From Pseudomonas pharyngis (GTDB taxonomy: Bacteria; Pseudomonadota; Gammaproteobacteria; Pseudomonadales; Pseudomonadaceae), in assembly GCF_021602345.1 (NCBI RefSeq), contig NZ_BQID01000007.1, positions 285,718-349,717 on the forward strand: a stretch of DNA of 64,000 nt, written 5' to 3'. The position numbers were made by a program, and so were the translations under genes. The notes below the pieces were generated by a model. The model did not search any database. It had not been told where the DNA came from and worked only from the letters and a program-made list of their open reading frames with translations. The stretch's first letter is position 1; every line of letters starts with the position of its first letter. Positions 53,745 through 64,000 of this stretch are shown piece after piece.

Positions 53745-54569
53745 ATGAGCGAGCTTTTTTACAACGCTGTGCCCAACGCCACTCGCGTCGCACCGCCACT
53801 GCCCGAACCCCGGCAATACCCCGGCGAGAAACCATCGCGGGTCTACCTGTTCGGCACGTGCGTGGTCGACCTGTTCTACCCGGAAGCCGGGATGGACGCG
53901 ATCCACTTGCTGGAACGCGAAGGCATCCGGGTCGATTACCCGCAAGGGCAGAGCTGCTGCGGACAACCGGCCTACACCTCGGGTTACACCGAGCAGGCAC
54001 GGACGGTGGCGCGCTCGCAACTGGCGCTGTTTGCCGGGGACTATCCGGTGGTGGTGCCGTCGGGTTCGTGCGCCGGGATGATCCGCGAGCATTACGCCGA
54101 CTTGTTCAAGGACGAGCCGGAAACGCTGAAACAGGTTCAGGCCCTCGCAGCCCGTACCTATGAGCTGGCCGAGTTTCTGCTGTTCGTCTGCAAGGTGCAG
54201 CTCAAGGACAGCGGCGAGCCGGTGAAAGTGGCGCTGCACACCTCGTGTTCGGCGCGACGGGAAATGAACACCCACCTGCACGGCCGCGAGTTGTTGGCGC
54301 AGTTGAGCAACGTGGAACGGGTCAACCACGATCACGAAAGCGAATGCTGTGGCTTCGGTGGGACATTCAGCGTCCGTATGCCAGACATTTCCGGCGCGAT
54401 GGTGGCTGACAAGACCCGCGCGTTGAAGGAATCCGGCGCGCATCAGGTACTCAGTGCCGACTGCGGCTGCCTGATGAACATCAACGGCTCGCTGGAAAAA
54501 CAGCAGGAAGCACTGCGCGGGCAACACCTGGCGAGCTTCCTCTGGCAACGAACCGGAGGTGCGCGATGA
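53745..54569 (+). CDS. lldE: L-lactate dehydrogenase complex subunit LutA/LldE
   Basis: A 274-residue protein with two CCG (cysteine-rich) domains, GQSCCGQPAYTSGY and SECCGFGGTFSVRMPDI, that bind an iron-sulfur or related centre. One of three subunits (LldEFG/LutABC) that oxidise L-lactate to pyruvate and feed the respiratory chain. Start ATG 53745 (MSELFYNAV), with GGAGA upstream; the in-frame extension to 53631 spans the hairpin region and is not coding. Overlaps lldF by 4 bases. Confidence 0.94.
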   Translation: MSELFYNAVPNATRVAPPLPEPRQYPGEKPSRVYLFGTCVVDLFYPEAGMDAIHLLEREGIRVDYPQGQSCCGQPAYTSGYTEQARTVARSQLALFAGDYPVVVPSGSCAGMIREHYADLFKDEPETLKQVQALAARTYELAEFLLFVCKVQLKDSGEPVKVALHTSCSARREMNTHLHGRELLAQLSNVERVNHDHESECCGFGGTFSVRMPDISGAMVADKTRALKESGAHQVLSADCGCLMNINGSLEKQQEALRGQHLASFLWQRTGGAR

Positions 54570-56020
54570 GCACTTCCACGATTATTCCTACGGTTGCCGT
54601 AGAAGAAGATTTCCGCACCCGGGCACACAATGCCCTGGGCGACTCGCAGTTACGGAACAACTTCCGCACCGCGATGGATTCATTGATGACCAAGCGGGCA
54701 GCGGCTTTCAGCGATGCCCACGAAAGAGAACACTTGCGTGCCCTGGGCAACTCGATCAGGGCGCGTGCGCTCTCCAAGTTGCCCGACCTACTCGAGCAAC
54801 TGGAACAGAACCTGACCCGCAACGGTGTGACAGTGCACTGGGCGGAAACGGTGGACGAGGCCAATGGCATCGTCCTTTCGATCATCCGCGCTCACGAGGC
54901 GCGGCAAGTGATCAAGGGCAAATCGATGGTCAGCGAAGAGATGGAGATGAACCATTTCCTCGAGGCTCGGGACATTGAATGTCTGGAGTCCGACATGGGG
55001 GAGTACATCGTCCAGCTCGACCACGAGAAGCCTTCACACATAATCATGCCGGCAATCCACAAGAATGCCGGTCAGGTCGCGTCCTTGTTCCACGACAAAC
55101 TTGGCGTGGAATACACCAAGGACGTTGACCAACTCATTCAGATCGGTCGCAGGGTTCTGCGGCAGAAATTCTTCGAAGCGGACATCGGCGTCTCCGGCGT
55201 CAACTTCGCCGTGGCCGAAACCGGCACCCTGCTGCTGGTGGAAAACGAAGGCAACGGCCGCATGACCACCACCGTGCCACCGGTGCACATCGCCGTCACC
55301 GGCATCGAAAAAGTCGTGGAAAACCTGCGCGACGTGGTGCCGCTGCTGTCATTGCTGACCCGCTCGGCGCTGGGCATTCCGATCACCACTTACGTCAACA
55401 TGATCTCCGGCCCGCGCAAGGAACATGAACTCGACGGCCCGCAGGAAGTGCATCTGGTGCTGCTCGACAACGGTCGCAGCCAGGCCTTCGCCGACAGCGA
55501 ACTGCGCCAGACGCTGAACTGCATCCGCTGCGGCGCCTGCATGAACCATTGCCCGGTTTACACCCGCGTCGGCGGCCACACCTACGGCGAGGTTTACCCC
55601 GGCCCGATCGGCAAAATCATTACTCCGCACATGGTCGGCCTGGCGAAAGTCCCGGATCACCCGAGCGCGTCTTCTTTGTGCGGCGCCTGCGGTGAAGTGT
55701 GTCCCGTGAAGATTCCCATCCCCGCACTGTTGCGCCGCCTACGCGAAGAGAACGTCAAAGCCCCCGACAGTCCTCATCAAGTGATGCGCGGCCAAGGCAG
55801 CAAGTATTCGCGCAAGGAACGCTTCATCTGGAACGCCTGGGCGAAGCTCAACAGCTCGCCGCCCCTGTATCGACTGTTTGCGTTTTTCGCCACACGCCTG
55901 CGCGCGCTGGCGCCGAACAACGTCGGCCCGTGGACGCAGAATCACAGCGCACCGAAACCCGCCGCCCGCTCATTGCATGACATGGCTCGCGAACACCTGG
56001 CCAAACAAGGAGACCGTTGA
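54566..56020 (+). CDS. lldF: L-lactate dehydrogenase complex iron-sulfur subunit LutB/LldF
   Basis: A 484-residue protein: N-terminal LUD domain (HEARQVIKGKSMVSEEMEMNHFLEARDIECLESDMGEYIVQL; GVNFAVAETGTLLLVENEGNGRM) and two [4Fe-4S] motifs, CIRCGACMNHCPVY and CGACGEVCPVKIPI, then a C-terminal extension. Begins inside the end of lldE (ATGA) and shares a base with lldG, so the set is translationally coupled. Confidence 0.95.
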   Translation: MSTSTIIPTVAVEEDFRTRAHNALGDSQLRNNFRTAMDSLMTKRAAAFSDAHEREHLRALGNSIRARALSKLPDLLEQLEQNLTRNGVTVHWAETVDEANGIVLSIIRAHEARQVIKGKSMVSEEMEMNHFLEARDIECLESDMGEYIVQLDHEKPSHIIMPAIHKNAGQVASLFHDKLGVEYTKDVDQLIQIGRRVLRQKFFEADIGVSGVNFAVAETGTLLLVENEGNGRMTTTVPPVHIAVTGIEKVVENLRDVVPLLSLLTRSALGIPITTYVNMISGPRKEHELDGPQEVHLVLLDNGRSQAFADSELRQTLNCIRCGACMNHCPVYTRVGGHTYGEVYPGPIGKIITPHMVGLAKVPDHPSASSLCGACGEVCPVKIPIPALLRRLREENVKAPDSPHQVMRGQGSKYSRKERFIWNAWAKLNSSPPLYRLFAFFATRLRALAPNNVGPWTQNHSAPKPAARSLHDMAREHLAKQGDR

Positions 56021-56687
56021 TGAGCGCCAAGCAAAATATCCTCGGCAAGTTAAAGAAAAGTCTGACCGGCACCACGCCGATTGCCGACAACTTTGATGTC
56101 AATCTGGTGACCCAGCCCTACACCTACAGCGCCGAACAACGGATCCCGCAACTGCGCAAACTGATGGAAGCGGTGCACACCGAAATCCACCTGACTTCCG
56201 CTGATGGCTGGCCGGCGCTGCTGGCGCAATTGCTGCGCGACCGTCAGTTGCCGAGCCTGCTGATCGCACCGACTACGCCTCACGGGCAACGGATCACACA
56301 ACACTGGGCGAACAATCCTGATCTGCCGGCGCTGAAATCCTACGACCGGCCGATGGAGGAATGGAAAGCCGAGTTGTTCAACGACACCCCGGCCAGCCTC
56401 ACCGGCACCCTCGGCGCCATCGCCGCCACCGGCAGCCTGATTCTCTGGCCGACCCGCGAAGAACCGCGGCTGATGAGCCTGGTACCGCCAGTGCATTTCG
56501 CCCTGCTCAAGGCCAGCCAGATCCGCGACAACTTCTATCAGGTGCAGCAGGAATTCGAGTGGGCCCAAGGCATGCCGACCAACGCGCTGCTGGTGTCCGG
56601 CCCGTCGAAAACCGCCGACATCGAACAAGTCCTGGCTTACGGCGCCCACGGCCCGAAAGATCTGGTGGTGTTGATCCTGGAGGACCA

Positions 56688-56691
<4 letters not shown>
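56020..56691 (+). CDS. lldG: L-lactate dehydrogenase complex subunit LutC/LldG
   Basis: A 223-residue LUD-domain protein (LTGTLGAIAATGSLILWPTREEPRLMSLVPPVHFALLKASQI; ALLVSGPSKTADIEQVLAYGAHGPKDLVVLIL). Third subunit of the lactate-oxidising complex. Start ATG 56020 overlaps the lldF stop (TGATG) and its own stop overlaps the dld start (ATGA). Confidence 0.94.
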
Positions 56692-59510
<2,819 letters not shown>

Positions 59511-59640
59511 AGAAAAATAGAACCCTTGCGAGCGACCGCAGTCCACAGAACAGGCCCCGAACAATCGGGGCTTGTCCTCCATTCGGTTGCCCGTCCTGAC
59601 GGCCAGCGAAGTCTGGATCCCTCAGTTCAAGGAGATTCAT

Positions 59641-59919
59641 ATGAAACGTTCTGTACTGTTAGGTCTGTTCGTTACTGCCTCGATGATGGCGTCGGCTTCG
59701 TTCGCTGCCGACAAGCCCGCTGACCTGTGTGATGCCAATCTGCAAACCATCAACAACGCCAAGGCGCAGGCAATGGCCTCACCCGACCTGAATCAACGGG
59801 TAGAAGCCAGTGTGCAAAAAGCCCAAGCACTCAAGGACCAGGGCAAGATTGACGAATGCGTGGCTGAAACCCAGCAAACCATTCTGGAAATCCGCAAAAC
59901 CAGCGGAACCAACAACTGA
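59641..59919 (+). CDS. Small secreted protein, unknown function
   Basis: A 92-residue precursor: Sec signal MKRSVLLGLFVTASMMASASFA cut after AxA, leaving a ~70-residue helical, soluble domain (CDANLQTINNAKAQAM... VEASVQKAQALKDQGKIDECVAETQQTILEI). Two Cys remain (one after the signal, one near residue 73) and could form a disulfide in the periplasm. RBS AAGGAG lies 8 bases before the ATG. I believe homologues occur across pseudomonads; no function is known to me. Confidence 0.85.
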   Translation: MKRSVLLGLFVTASMMASASFAADKPADLCDANLQTINNAKAQAMASPDLNQRVEASVQKAQALKDQGKIDECVAETQQTILEIRKTSGTNN

Positions 59920-59928
59920 TCGAAGCTC

Positions 59929-59950
59929 AGGCCAACCTTCGGGTTGGCCT
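59929..59950 (+). terminator. Terminator of the small secreted protein gene
   Basis: 9-bp stem AGGCCAACC / GGTTGGCCT closed by a stable TTCG tetraloop, 10 bp past the stop codon; short T tract only. Confidence 0.75.
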
Positions 59951-59972
59951 TGTGAGCCGTTTGGCGTACACT
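59944..59972 (+). promoter_or_regulatory. Candidate ssrA promoter
   Basis: TTGGCC (59944-59949), 17-bp spacer, TACACT (59967-59972). The -35 falls inside the preceding terminator stem. Start near 59979 would give a pre-tmRNA with a ~36-nt 5' leader for RNase P to remove. Confidence 0.5.
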
Positions 59973-60014
59973 GCGCAGGCTTGTTGCTCATAAGCCACAC
60001 AGAGCGCCAGGCTC

Positions 60015-60404
60015 GGGGCCGTTTAGGATTCGACGCCGGTTGCGAAACTCTAGGTGCATGCCGACTTGGTAACAGAAGTCGTAAATCCACTGTTGCAACT
60101 ACTTATAGTTGCCAATGACGACCAATACGGTGCTGCTCTCGCTGCTTAATTGCAGCTGACATGCACTCCTGGTACCTTCGGGTCCAGCAATCATCAGGGG
60201 ATGTCTGTAAACCCAAAATGATTGTCATATAGAACAGAATCGCCGTGCAGTACGTTGTGGACGAAGCGGCTAAAACTTACACAACTCGCCCAAAGCACCC
60301 TGCCCGTCGGGTCGCTGAGGGTTAACTTAATAGACACGGCTACGCATGTAGTACCGACAGCGGAGTACTGGCGGACGGGGGTTCAAATCCCCCCGGCTCC
60401 ACCA
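60015..60404 (+). ncRNA. ssrA: tmRNA (SsrA)
   Basis: 390-nt tmRNA from GGGGCCGTTTAGGATTCGACG to GGCTCCACCA. The tRNA-like half has the T arm GGGGGTTCAAATCCCCC; the resume codon GCC at 60111 opens a tag frame ending TAA at 60147-60149 that encodes ANDDQYGAALAA. Pseudoknot segments follow in order. Works with SmpB (also in this window) to free stalled ribosomes. Its 3' end is a classic integration site, and a degenerate copy lies at 63585. Confidence 0.98.
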
Positions 60405-60412
60405 ACTCTCAA

Positions 60413-60443
60413 CGACAAGGCCCGCCCAGTGCGGGCCTTGTCG
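60413..60443 (+). terminator. Hairpin downstream of ssrA
   Basis: Perfect 13-bp stem CGACAAGGCCCGC / GCGGGCCTTGTCG with 5-base loop, 8 bp after the tmRNA CCA. No T-run, but the likely 3' stop or processing barrier. Confidence 0.8.
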
Positions 60444-60471
60444 CATCTGGAGATTCATCCCGGGAGACCTC

Positions 60472-60954
60472 ATGCGCCAGGCACTGCTGATCATCGACGT
60501 CCAACCCTGCTTCTCCCCGCCGCAATGGCTGATCGACGGCATTCAATCGCTCATCGGGAAACTGCCGAGCGTCGCCACGGTCGAGCGCCATGACGAGAGC
60601 CGCACACCGTTCCAGCGTCAGCTCGGCTGGCATCCGGCGGCGGACGATGACAGCCTGATCGCAGCAGACCGCATCTTCATCAAATACGGCTACGCGCCCT
60701 CCCCGGACACAATCGAATACCTGAAAAGCCTGAACCTGGATCGCGTGCTGGTCTGCGGCCTGCAAACTGAAACCTGCTGCCTCGCTGCCGGGTTTGCGCT
60801 GTTCGATACCGGATTGCAGCCGACGTTGCTTACGGATCTGACGGCGAGCTCGTCGCTGGATCGTTCAGGTGGTCTGGGTGTGCGGATATGGGAACATCAC
60901 TTCAAGCACACGCTGACGTCGAGTGAACTTCGCTCCTGTCTGCAGGCGTCCTAG
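60472..60954 (+). CDS. Isochorismatase-family cysteine hydrolase
   Basis: A 160-residue hydrolase of the isochorismatase/nicotinamidase fold. Catalytic triad candidates Asp9 (LLIIDVQPCF), Lys71 (RIFIKYGY) and Cys102 (GLQTETCCLAAG) are intact. Substrate unknown; it lacks features of nicotinamidases I can recognise. GC content matches the core genome, unlike the module further down, so it may be native or an older arrival at the ssrA site. Start ATG 60472 follows GGGAGACCTC. Confidence 0.9.
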   Translation: MRQALLIIDVQPCFSPPQWLIDGIQSLIGKLPSVATVERHDESRTPFQRQLGWHPAADDDSLIAADRIFIKYGYAPSPDTIEYLKSLNLDRVLVCGLQTETCCLAAGFALFDTGLQPTLLTDLTASSSLDRSGGLGVRIWEHHFKHTLTSSELRSCLQAS

Positions 60955-61177
60955 GAAATTTCCCGCAGCACGCGTCGATTTTCACGTACTGGTTCAAGAT
61001 GCTTCCGGGCGCTAGTCTTCGCGCTCCGCTGCAACCTGGCAGATGGGTTTACCAAAGGAATTCGCCGGGAGCCTGAAACCATAGAGCCTCGTCATGAAGA
61101 AAGACATCCGAAGCCAAATGAAAAAGGGGACAAATTGATTCCCTTCAAAATAAATCCATCCCCCTTTCCCCCGCACT
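60955..61177. other. Non-coding stretch after the isochorismatase gene
   Basis: No open frame with coding character. The sequence includes an AAAAAGGGGACAAATTGATT stretch; from ~61160 it begins to read like the integrase remnant that follows. Confidence 0.5.
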
Positions 61178-61868
61178 CAACGACCCACGCGAAGAAGAGC
61201 TGATTGAGGTGAAGCCGCTGTCGGGTTGGACCTACTTGAGGAGAAAAGCGCCGCCGAATGAGAATGACATCGATCCGTTCAGTCCGTAGGAACAGCAGGC
61301 GGTGCTGGGCACCATTTCCGACCAAGCCCGCAACTTGGTGCATGACTGGCCTTCGCACCAGCGAGCTGGTCGTGCTTGATTGGGGCGACTTTGACTGGTT
61401 GCGTGAAGTGTTCGTGGTGACCCTGGGTATGACGCAGGCTGACAGAGGAAGGGCCGAGACAACGAAGACCGCGGCAGGTGGGCGCAGCGTGAAACTGCTT
61501 CGTCCGGCGATGGAAGCGTTGAAGGCGCACACGTTCCTCGCAAATACCGAGGTGTTTCAGAATCCGCGCACGCTTGAACGATGGGCGGGCGATGGGCCGA
61601 TCAGCAACACGATGTAGGTCCCGGCGATGAAAAAAGCAGGGATGCGGTATCGCCGTCCTTGCCAAACCAGACACACTAAGCGCCGATGATGCTGTCCGCC
61701 GGCGAGCATCCGATGTGGGTTGCCAAGCAGATGGGACATACAGGCTAGACTATGATTGCAAGGGTCAATGGCAGATGAATACCTGCCCCCGAAGCGAGTT
61801 CTGTGAAAAAGGCTGAAGCGCCCTTTTCCGATCCTGTATCCCATAGGAAAAGCCAACGCGTCACGTAG
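61178..61868 (+). pseudogene. Decayed tyrosine-type site-specific integrase
   Basis: Fragments of one phage/island integrase in shifting frames. 61178-61288 reads NDPREEELIEVKPLSGWTY... then a TAG; small deletion near 61345 shifts the frame; 61348-61611 reads TGLRTSELVVLDWGDFDWL (box I Arg) to ...EVFQNPRTLERWAGDGPI, then TAG; 61630-61672 reads GMRYRRPCQTRHT; after another shift, MLSAGEHPMWVAKQMGH at ~61690-61738, then TMIARVNGR with Trp codons turned into TAG and TGA. The catalytic Tyr expected in ARVYGR is Asn. Clearly inactive. Start of the N-terminal part not found. Confidence 0.88.
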
Positions 61869-61958
61869 CAGTTGGCCAGCACAAGATGGTAACGTGCTGC
61901 GCTCCGCACGTTTCAATGGGTGAAGCGATGACAGGAGTTACCATCAGAGGGATCGATA

Positions 61959-63026
61959 ATGCTTCAAAGCGGTTATATGAATTTTTTTAATGTAAACAAA
62001 TGCGGACTTTACAGATCTTTGGGTAAAGAACCCAAGGGGCTCTCTCTCGCCGAGACTTTCGAAAAGCTTTCGGAATGGAAAAAAGGCCGCAATTTTGAAG
62101 CAACAAACCCTTGGGATCCAAGGAGAAATCGTAACAAGACTCCGTGCTATTGGCACGAGGTCCATAAAGATTCCGATAATGGTGATTATCTATTGGTTTT
62201 ATGGAAGGGGGACAGCGATAGACATGGCCCACTATTCGGCATAACCATTAACCCCGACGGCTCGACTGAGAAAGCGATAAAACAGACGGAAACCAACAGC
62301 AAAAAGCCCATGGTATGGGGTCGTCCTTGTTACTACTGGATTATCCCAGAGCTGAACATCGTTGCTTCTATCAAATTCGAAAACTCCAGAACTGACTCAA
62401 AAATGTTTCAGGAATGGATCGCGGGGTGCATTGACCTCCGTGTGGATCTACCTGGAATGAAGAAGGTCACCACCGAAAAAAACTTTGTAAAGATTGAGTT
62501 CCCGGAAGACGCAGAAGACAACTACCGTTATTCATTTCAATTTGATATGTCAATGAAATCATTAGCTACCTCTTCGGCAGAATTGCACGAACTTGCGGGA
62601 AAAATCACACACATCATCAAAAGAGAAACTGTTTCAATTAAATCTGTAGATAAGCGGCGCGGATTTGCAAAGTACTTCCAACGCTTTGAAGTCCCATATA
62701 TTTCGGCAGAAGACAATTCCACTAGACAAGTTGAAATCAAGATCGCGGCCAAGCCCACAGCAGCAGAAATAAAAGAAATAATTGAAAACCACGCAGAAGA
62801 ACACGAAGCAGGCACATGGGAAAATACTGGATTCACGGTGGAAGGTTCGAGCCGAATCGTATGGGCTAGTAAATATAGGTTATCAGAAAGTATATCTGTA
62901 GAAGATCGTGGCGAAGCAATTCTCACCGCTAGTAGCTTATATAATAGAATTCTAGCAGACAGGGACAGATATTTAGATCCTATCCGCAAAGACCTCATTG
63001 CGCAAAAGGAGGCGGCGAATGCCTAA
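61959..63026 (+). CDS. Unknown 355-aa protein, first gene of a low-GC two-gene module
   Basis: No family recognised. It is soluble, without signal or membrane helices, mixed alpha/beta. N-terminus NFFNVNKCGLYRSLGKEPKGLSL; Trp/Tyr-rich middle (MVWGRPCYYWIIPELNIVASIKFENSR); C-terminal half Lys/Glu-rich and helical (ITHIIKRETVSIKSVDKRRGFAKYF; ADRDRYLDPIRKDLIAQKEA). Start at 61959 with GAGGG 8 bases before; ATG 61977 is the alternative. AT-rich wobble use differs from neighbours, a sign of transfer. Its end overlaps the next gene by 8 bases, so the two products are probably made together and act together. Confidence 0.85.
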   Translation: MLQSGYMNFFNVNKCGLYRSLGKEPKGLSLAETFEKLSEWKKGRNFEATNPWDPRRNRNKTPCYWHEVHKDSDNGDYLLVLWKGDSDRHGPLFGITINPDGSTEKAIKQTETNSKKPMVWGRPCYYWIIPELNIVASIKFENSRTDSKMFQEWIAGCIDLRVDLPGMKKVTTEKNFVKIEFPEDAEDNYRYSFQFDMSMKSLATSSAELHELAGKITHIIKRETVSIKSVDKRRGFAKYFQRFEVPYISAEDNSTRQVEIKIAAKPTAAEIKEIIENHAEEHEAGTWENTGFTVEGSSRIVWASKYRLSESISVEDRGEAILTASSLYNRILADRDRYLDPIRKDLIAQKEAANA

Positions 63027-63531
63027 ATTAATTGCCATGGCCATTTTTTCAATAGCCATCGGCATCTTGAGCTTCAAATTTGAGCTAAATGTTTCATACG
63101 TCGACTATAAAAATTACTGCACAGTATTACTTGCAGTTTCCGGGATGGTTTTCACCATAATGGGTATATGGATTGCATTTGTATACCCAAACGCCATTAA
63201 ACGGCTACAAGATCCCGACAAGATTAAAATCGCTGACTTTACGAGTACGCTGCAGGACACCCGAAGACTGGAAAGTATAGTTGGAAGCGTACTTGAGTCA
63301 GCAACTGTGGCGACCGGTATCACTCTCGTATTTTTTGCGAAACTCATAATTGGAGGAACGGCTTTATACAAAGGGAACCACCTCGTATTCGAGTCGACTG
63401 GCGTAGCTTTCATTGTCTTTCTGAGTCTGATACAAAGCTCCGCTATCTTTGGAGTAATTTGGTCAAACTACCTATTCATCGACGATCTTCACACCCGCCG
63501 CGAGACCCAAGAGCGACATAACGACTTTTGA
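63019..63531 (+). CDS. Unknown 170-aa membrane protein, second gene of the module
   Basis: Four predicted membrane helices: LIAMAIFSIAIGILSF (~4-19), VLLAVSGMVFTIMGIWIAFVYP (~34-55), ATVATGITLVFFAKLIIGG (~92-110) and GVAFIVFLSLIQSSAIFGVIW (~127-147). Between helices 2 and 3 lies a ~35-residue charged cytoplasmic loop (RLQDPDKIKIADFTSTLQDTRRLES); a short charged tail ends it. Start ATG 63019 has a perfect AGGAGG 6 bases upstream within the end of the first gene. Low GC like its partner. Possible pore or membrane effector, or a membrane anchor for the partner; no family recognised. Confidence 0.85.
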   Translation: MPKLIAMAIFSIAIGILSFKFELNVSYVDYKNYCTVLLAVSGMVFTIMGIWIAFVYPNAIKRLQDPDKIKIADFTSTLQDTRRLESIVGSVLESATVATGITLVFFAKLIIGGTALYKGNHLVFESTGVAFIVFLSLIQSSAIFGVIWSNYLFIDDLHTRRETQERHNDF

Positions 63532-63584
63532 AATGACAGCTTTACGCCATCCTCTTGGCTGAACACCGTGGAATGTCTGGCTAA

Positions 63585-63615
63585 GACGGGGGGTTCAAAT
63601 CTCCCAGCTCCATCA
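63585..63615 (+). repeat. Degenerate copy of the ssrA 3' end (island att site)
   Basis: GACGGGGGGTTCAAATCTCC...AGCTCCATCA closely matches the tmRNA 3' end at 60374-60404 (GACGGGGGTTCAAATCCCC...GGCTCCACCA), and weaker similarity extends upstream to ~63570. Same orientation as ssrA, 3.2 kb away. Such a repeat marks the far edge of an element integrated at ssrA; its substitutions suggest an old event. Confidence 0.85.
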
Positions 63616-63625
63616 AATAGACAAG

Positions 63626-63650
63626 AAGACGTCCAAGGGCGTCTTTTTTT
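63626..63650 (+). terminator. Terminator after the ssrA 3'-end copy
   Basis: Stem AAGACG(T)CC / GG(G)CGTCTT followed by seven T. It is placed relative to the copy as a tmRNA or tRNA terminator would be, supporting descent from a complete ssrA 3' region. Confidence 0.85.
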
Positions 63651-64000
63651 GCGCCTGCGATTCGGTGCTGATTTGAAAGGGGCAATGGGCGATCAATGTG
63701 AGGGCCAGTTTATCTAGCGCCCACTAGTCAGATGAACATGGGCCTCTTTCCCTCGTAAAGCGCCTCTGAAATGAATGCGCCGGTGCCGACATACCGCCCG
63801 CGATCACCTTTGTGCTTGCTGAAATGGTCAATAACTTCCGGCGACTGCTCTCCTCATACGGCCAGCAAACTGGCGGCAAATAGACAGCGGCAACTGCCAC
63901 TGAAAAGCGCTGTTGTTCGATGTGAAAACAACCGAGCATGGTTAAGACAAGTAAAGGACGTGAAGGTCGCCTCGAAAAAAGCTACGCCTCCCCCCCCCCG
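63651..64000. other. Stretch without a convincing gene at the window end
   Basis: Nothing firm. On the minus strand 63850-63728 a 40-codon open stretch has coding-like composition (SPEVIDHFSKHKGDRG... FISEALYEGKRPMFI then stop) but is cut by a TGA upstream, so it may be the 3' end of a decayed gene. The last bases are a run of ten C followed by G. Confidence 0.4.

Noticed and set aside
56361-56687. Long N-terminal extension of the D-lactate dehydrogenase frame
   Set aside because: It overlaps lldG entirely in another frame; homology begins at MTLPATFLRDAQQ, with an ATGA junction typical of this operon.

Overview
This window is chromosomal DNA from a Pseudomonas of the P. fluorescens group. 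Supporting signs are high GC with matching codon use, the gene order dapB-carA-carB-greA-yhbY-rlmE-ftsH-folP-glmM-tpiA-secG-tRNA-rimP-nusA-infB-rbfA-truB-rpsO-pnp, a fruR/fruBKA locus with the pseudomonad FruR operator, the tmRNA tag ANDDQYGAALAA, and GTGGGAGC-type intergenic hairpins. The assignment rests on recognition of these features, not on a search.

Layout. 1-1.07 kb: 3' end of a diflavin (CysJ/CPR-like) reductase. 1.1-10.4 kb: Tat-exported PhoD phosphatase, the fructose PTS operon fruB-fruK-fruA, its divergent regulator fruR, and a TatD-family nuclease. 10.4-18.5 kb: a zinc-ribbon membrane protein, a chemoreceptor, ampD-ampE, a DUF1631 protein, nadC, a small acidic protein and tRNA-Thr(CGT). 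18.6-44.98 kb: a long, mostly minus-strand housekeeping block covering RNA decay, ribosome maturation, translation and transcription factors, secretion, glycolysis, cell wall and folate synthesis, FtsH, rRNA methylation, carbamoyl phosphate and lysine synthesis, and the DnaK-DnaJ-GrpE chaperones behind sigma-32 promoters. 45-51 kb: recN with a LexA box, fur and bamE with overlapping divergent promoters, rnfH/ratA, a sodium:neurotransmitter-type symporter and smpB. 51-59.5 kb: a lactate module lldR | lldP-lutA-lutB-lutC-dld, with a perfect LldR palindrome.

60-63.6 kb is the accessory part. The tmRNA gene ssrA is followed by an isochorismatase-like gene, a badly decayed tyrosine integrase (nonsense codons, frameshifts, catalytic Tyr replaced by Asn), and a tight two-gene module of visibly lower GC (355 aa soluble protein plus 170 aa four-helix membrane protein). 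A degenerate copy of the ssrA 3' end with its own terminator closes the segment. This looks like a small, now immobile ssrA-targeted island, and the two-gene module is the best candidate here for an undescribed system, possibly defence or abortive infection; no function can be read from the sequence alone. The last ~350 bases hold no convincing gene and end in a run of ten C.

Regulatory reading: fructose uptake under FruR, lactate use under LldR, phosphatase possibly under PhoB, DNA repair under LexA, chaperones under sigma-32. Several leaders (rimP, rpsO, carA) carry hairpins or palindromes that suggest control at the RNA or operator level.
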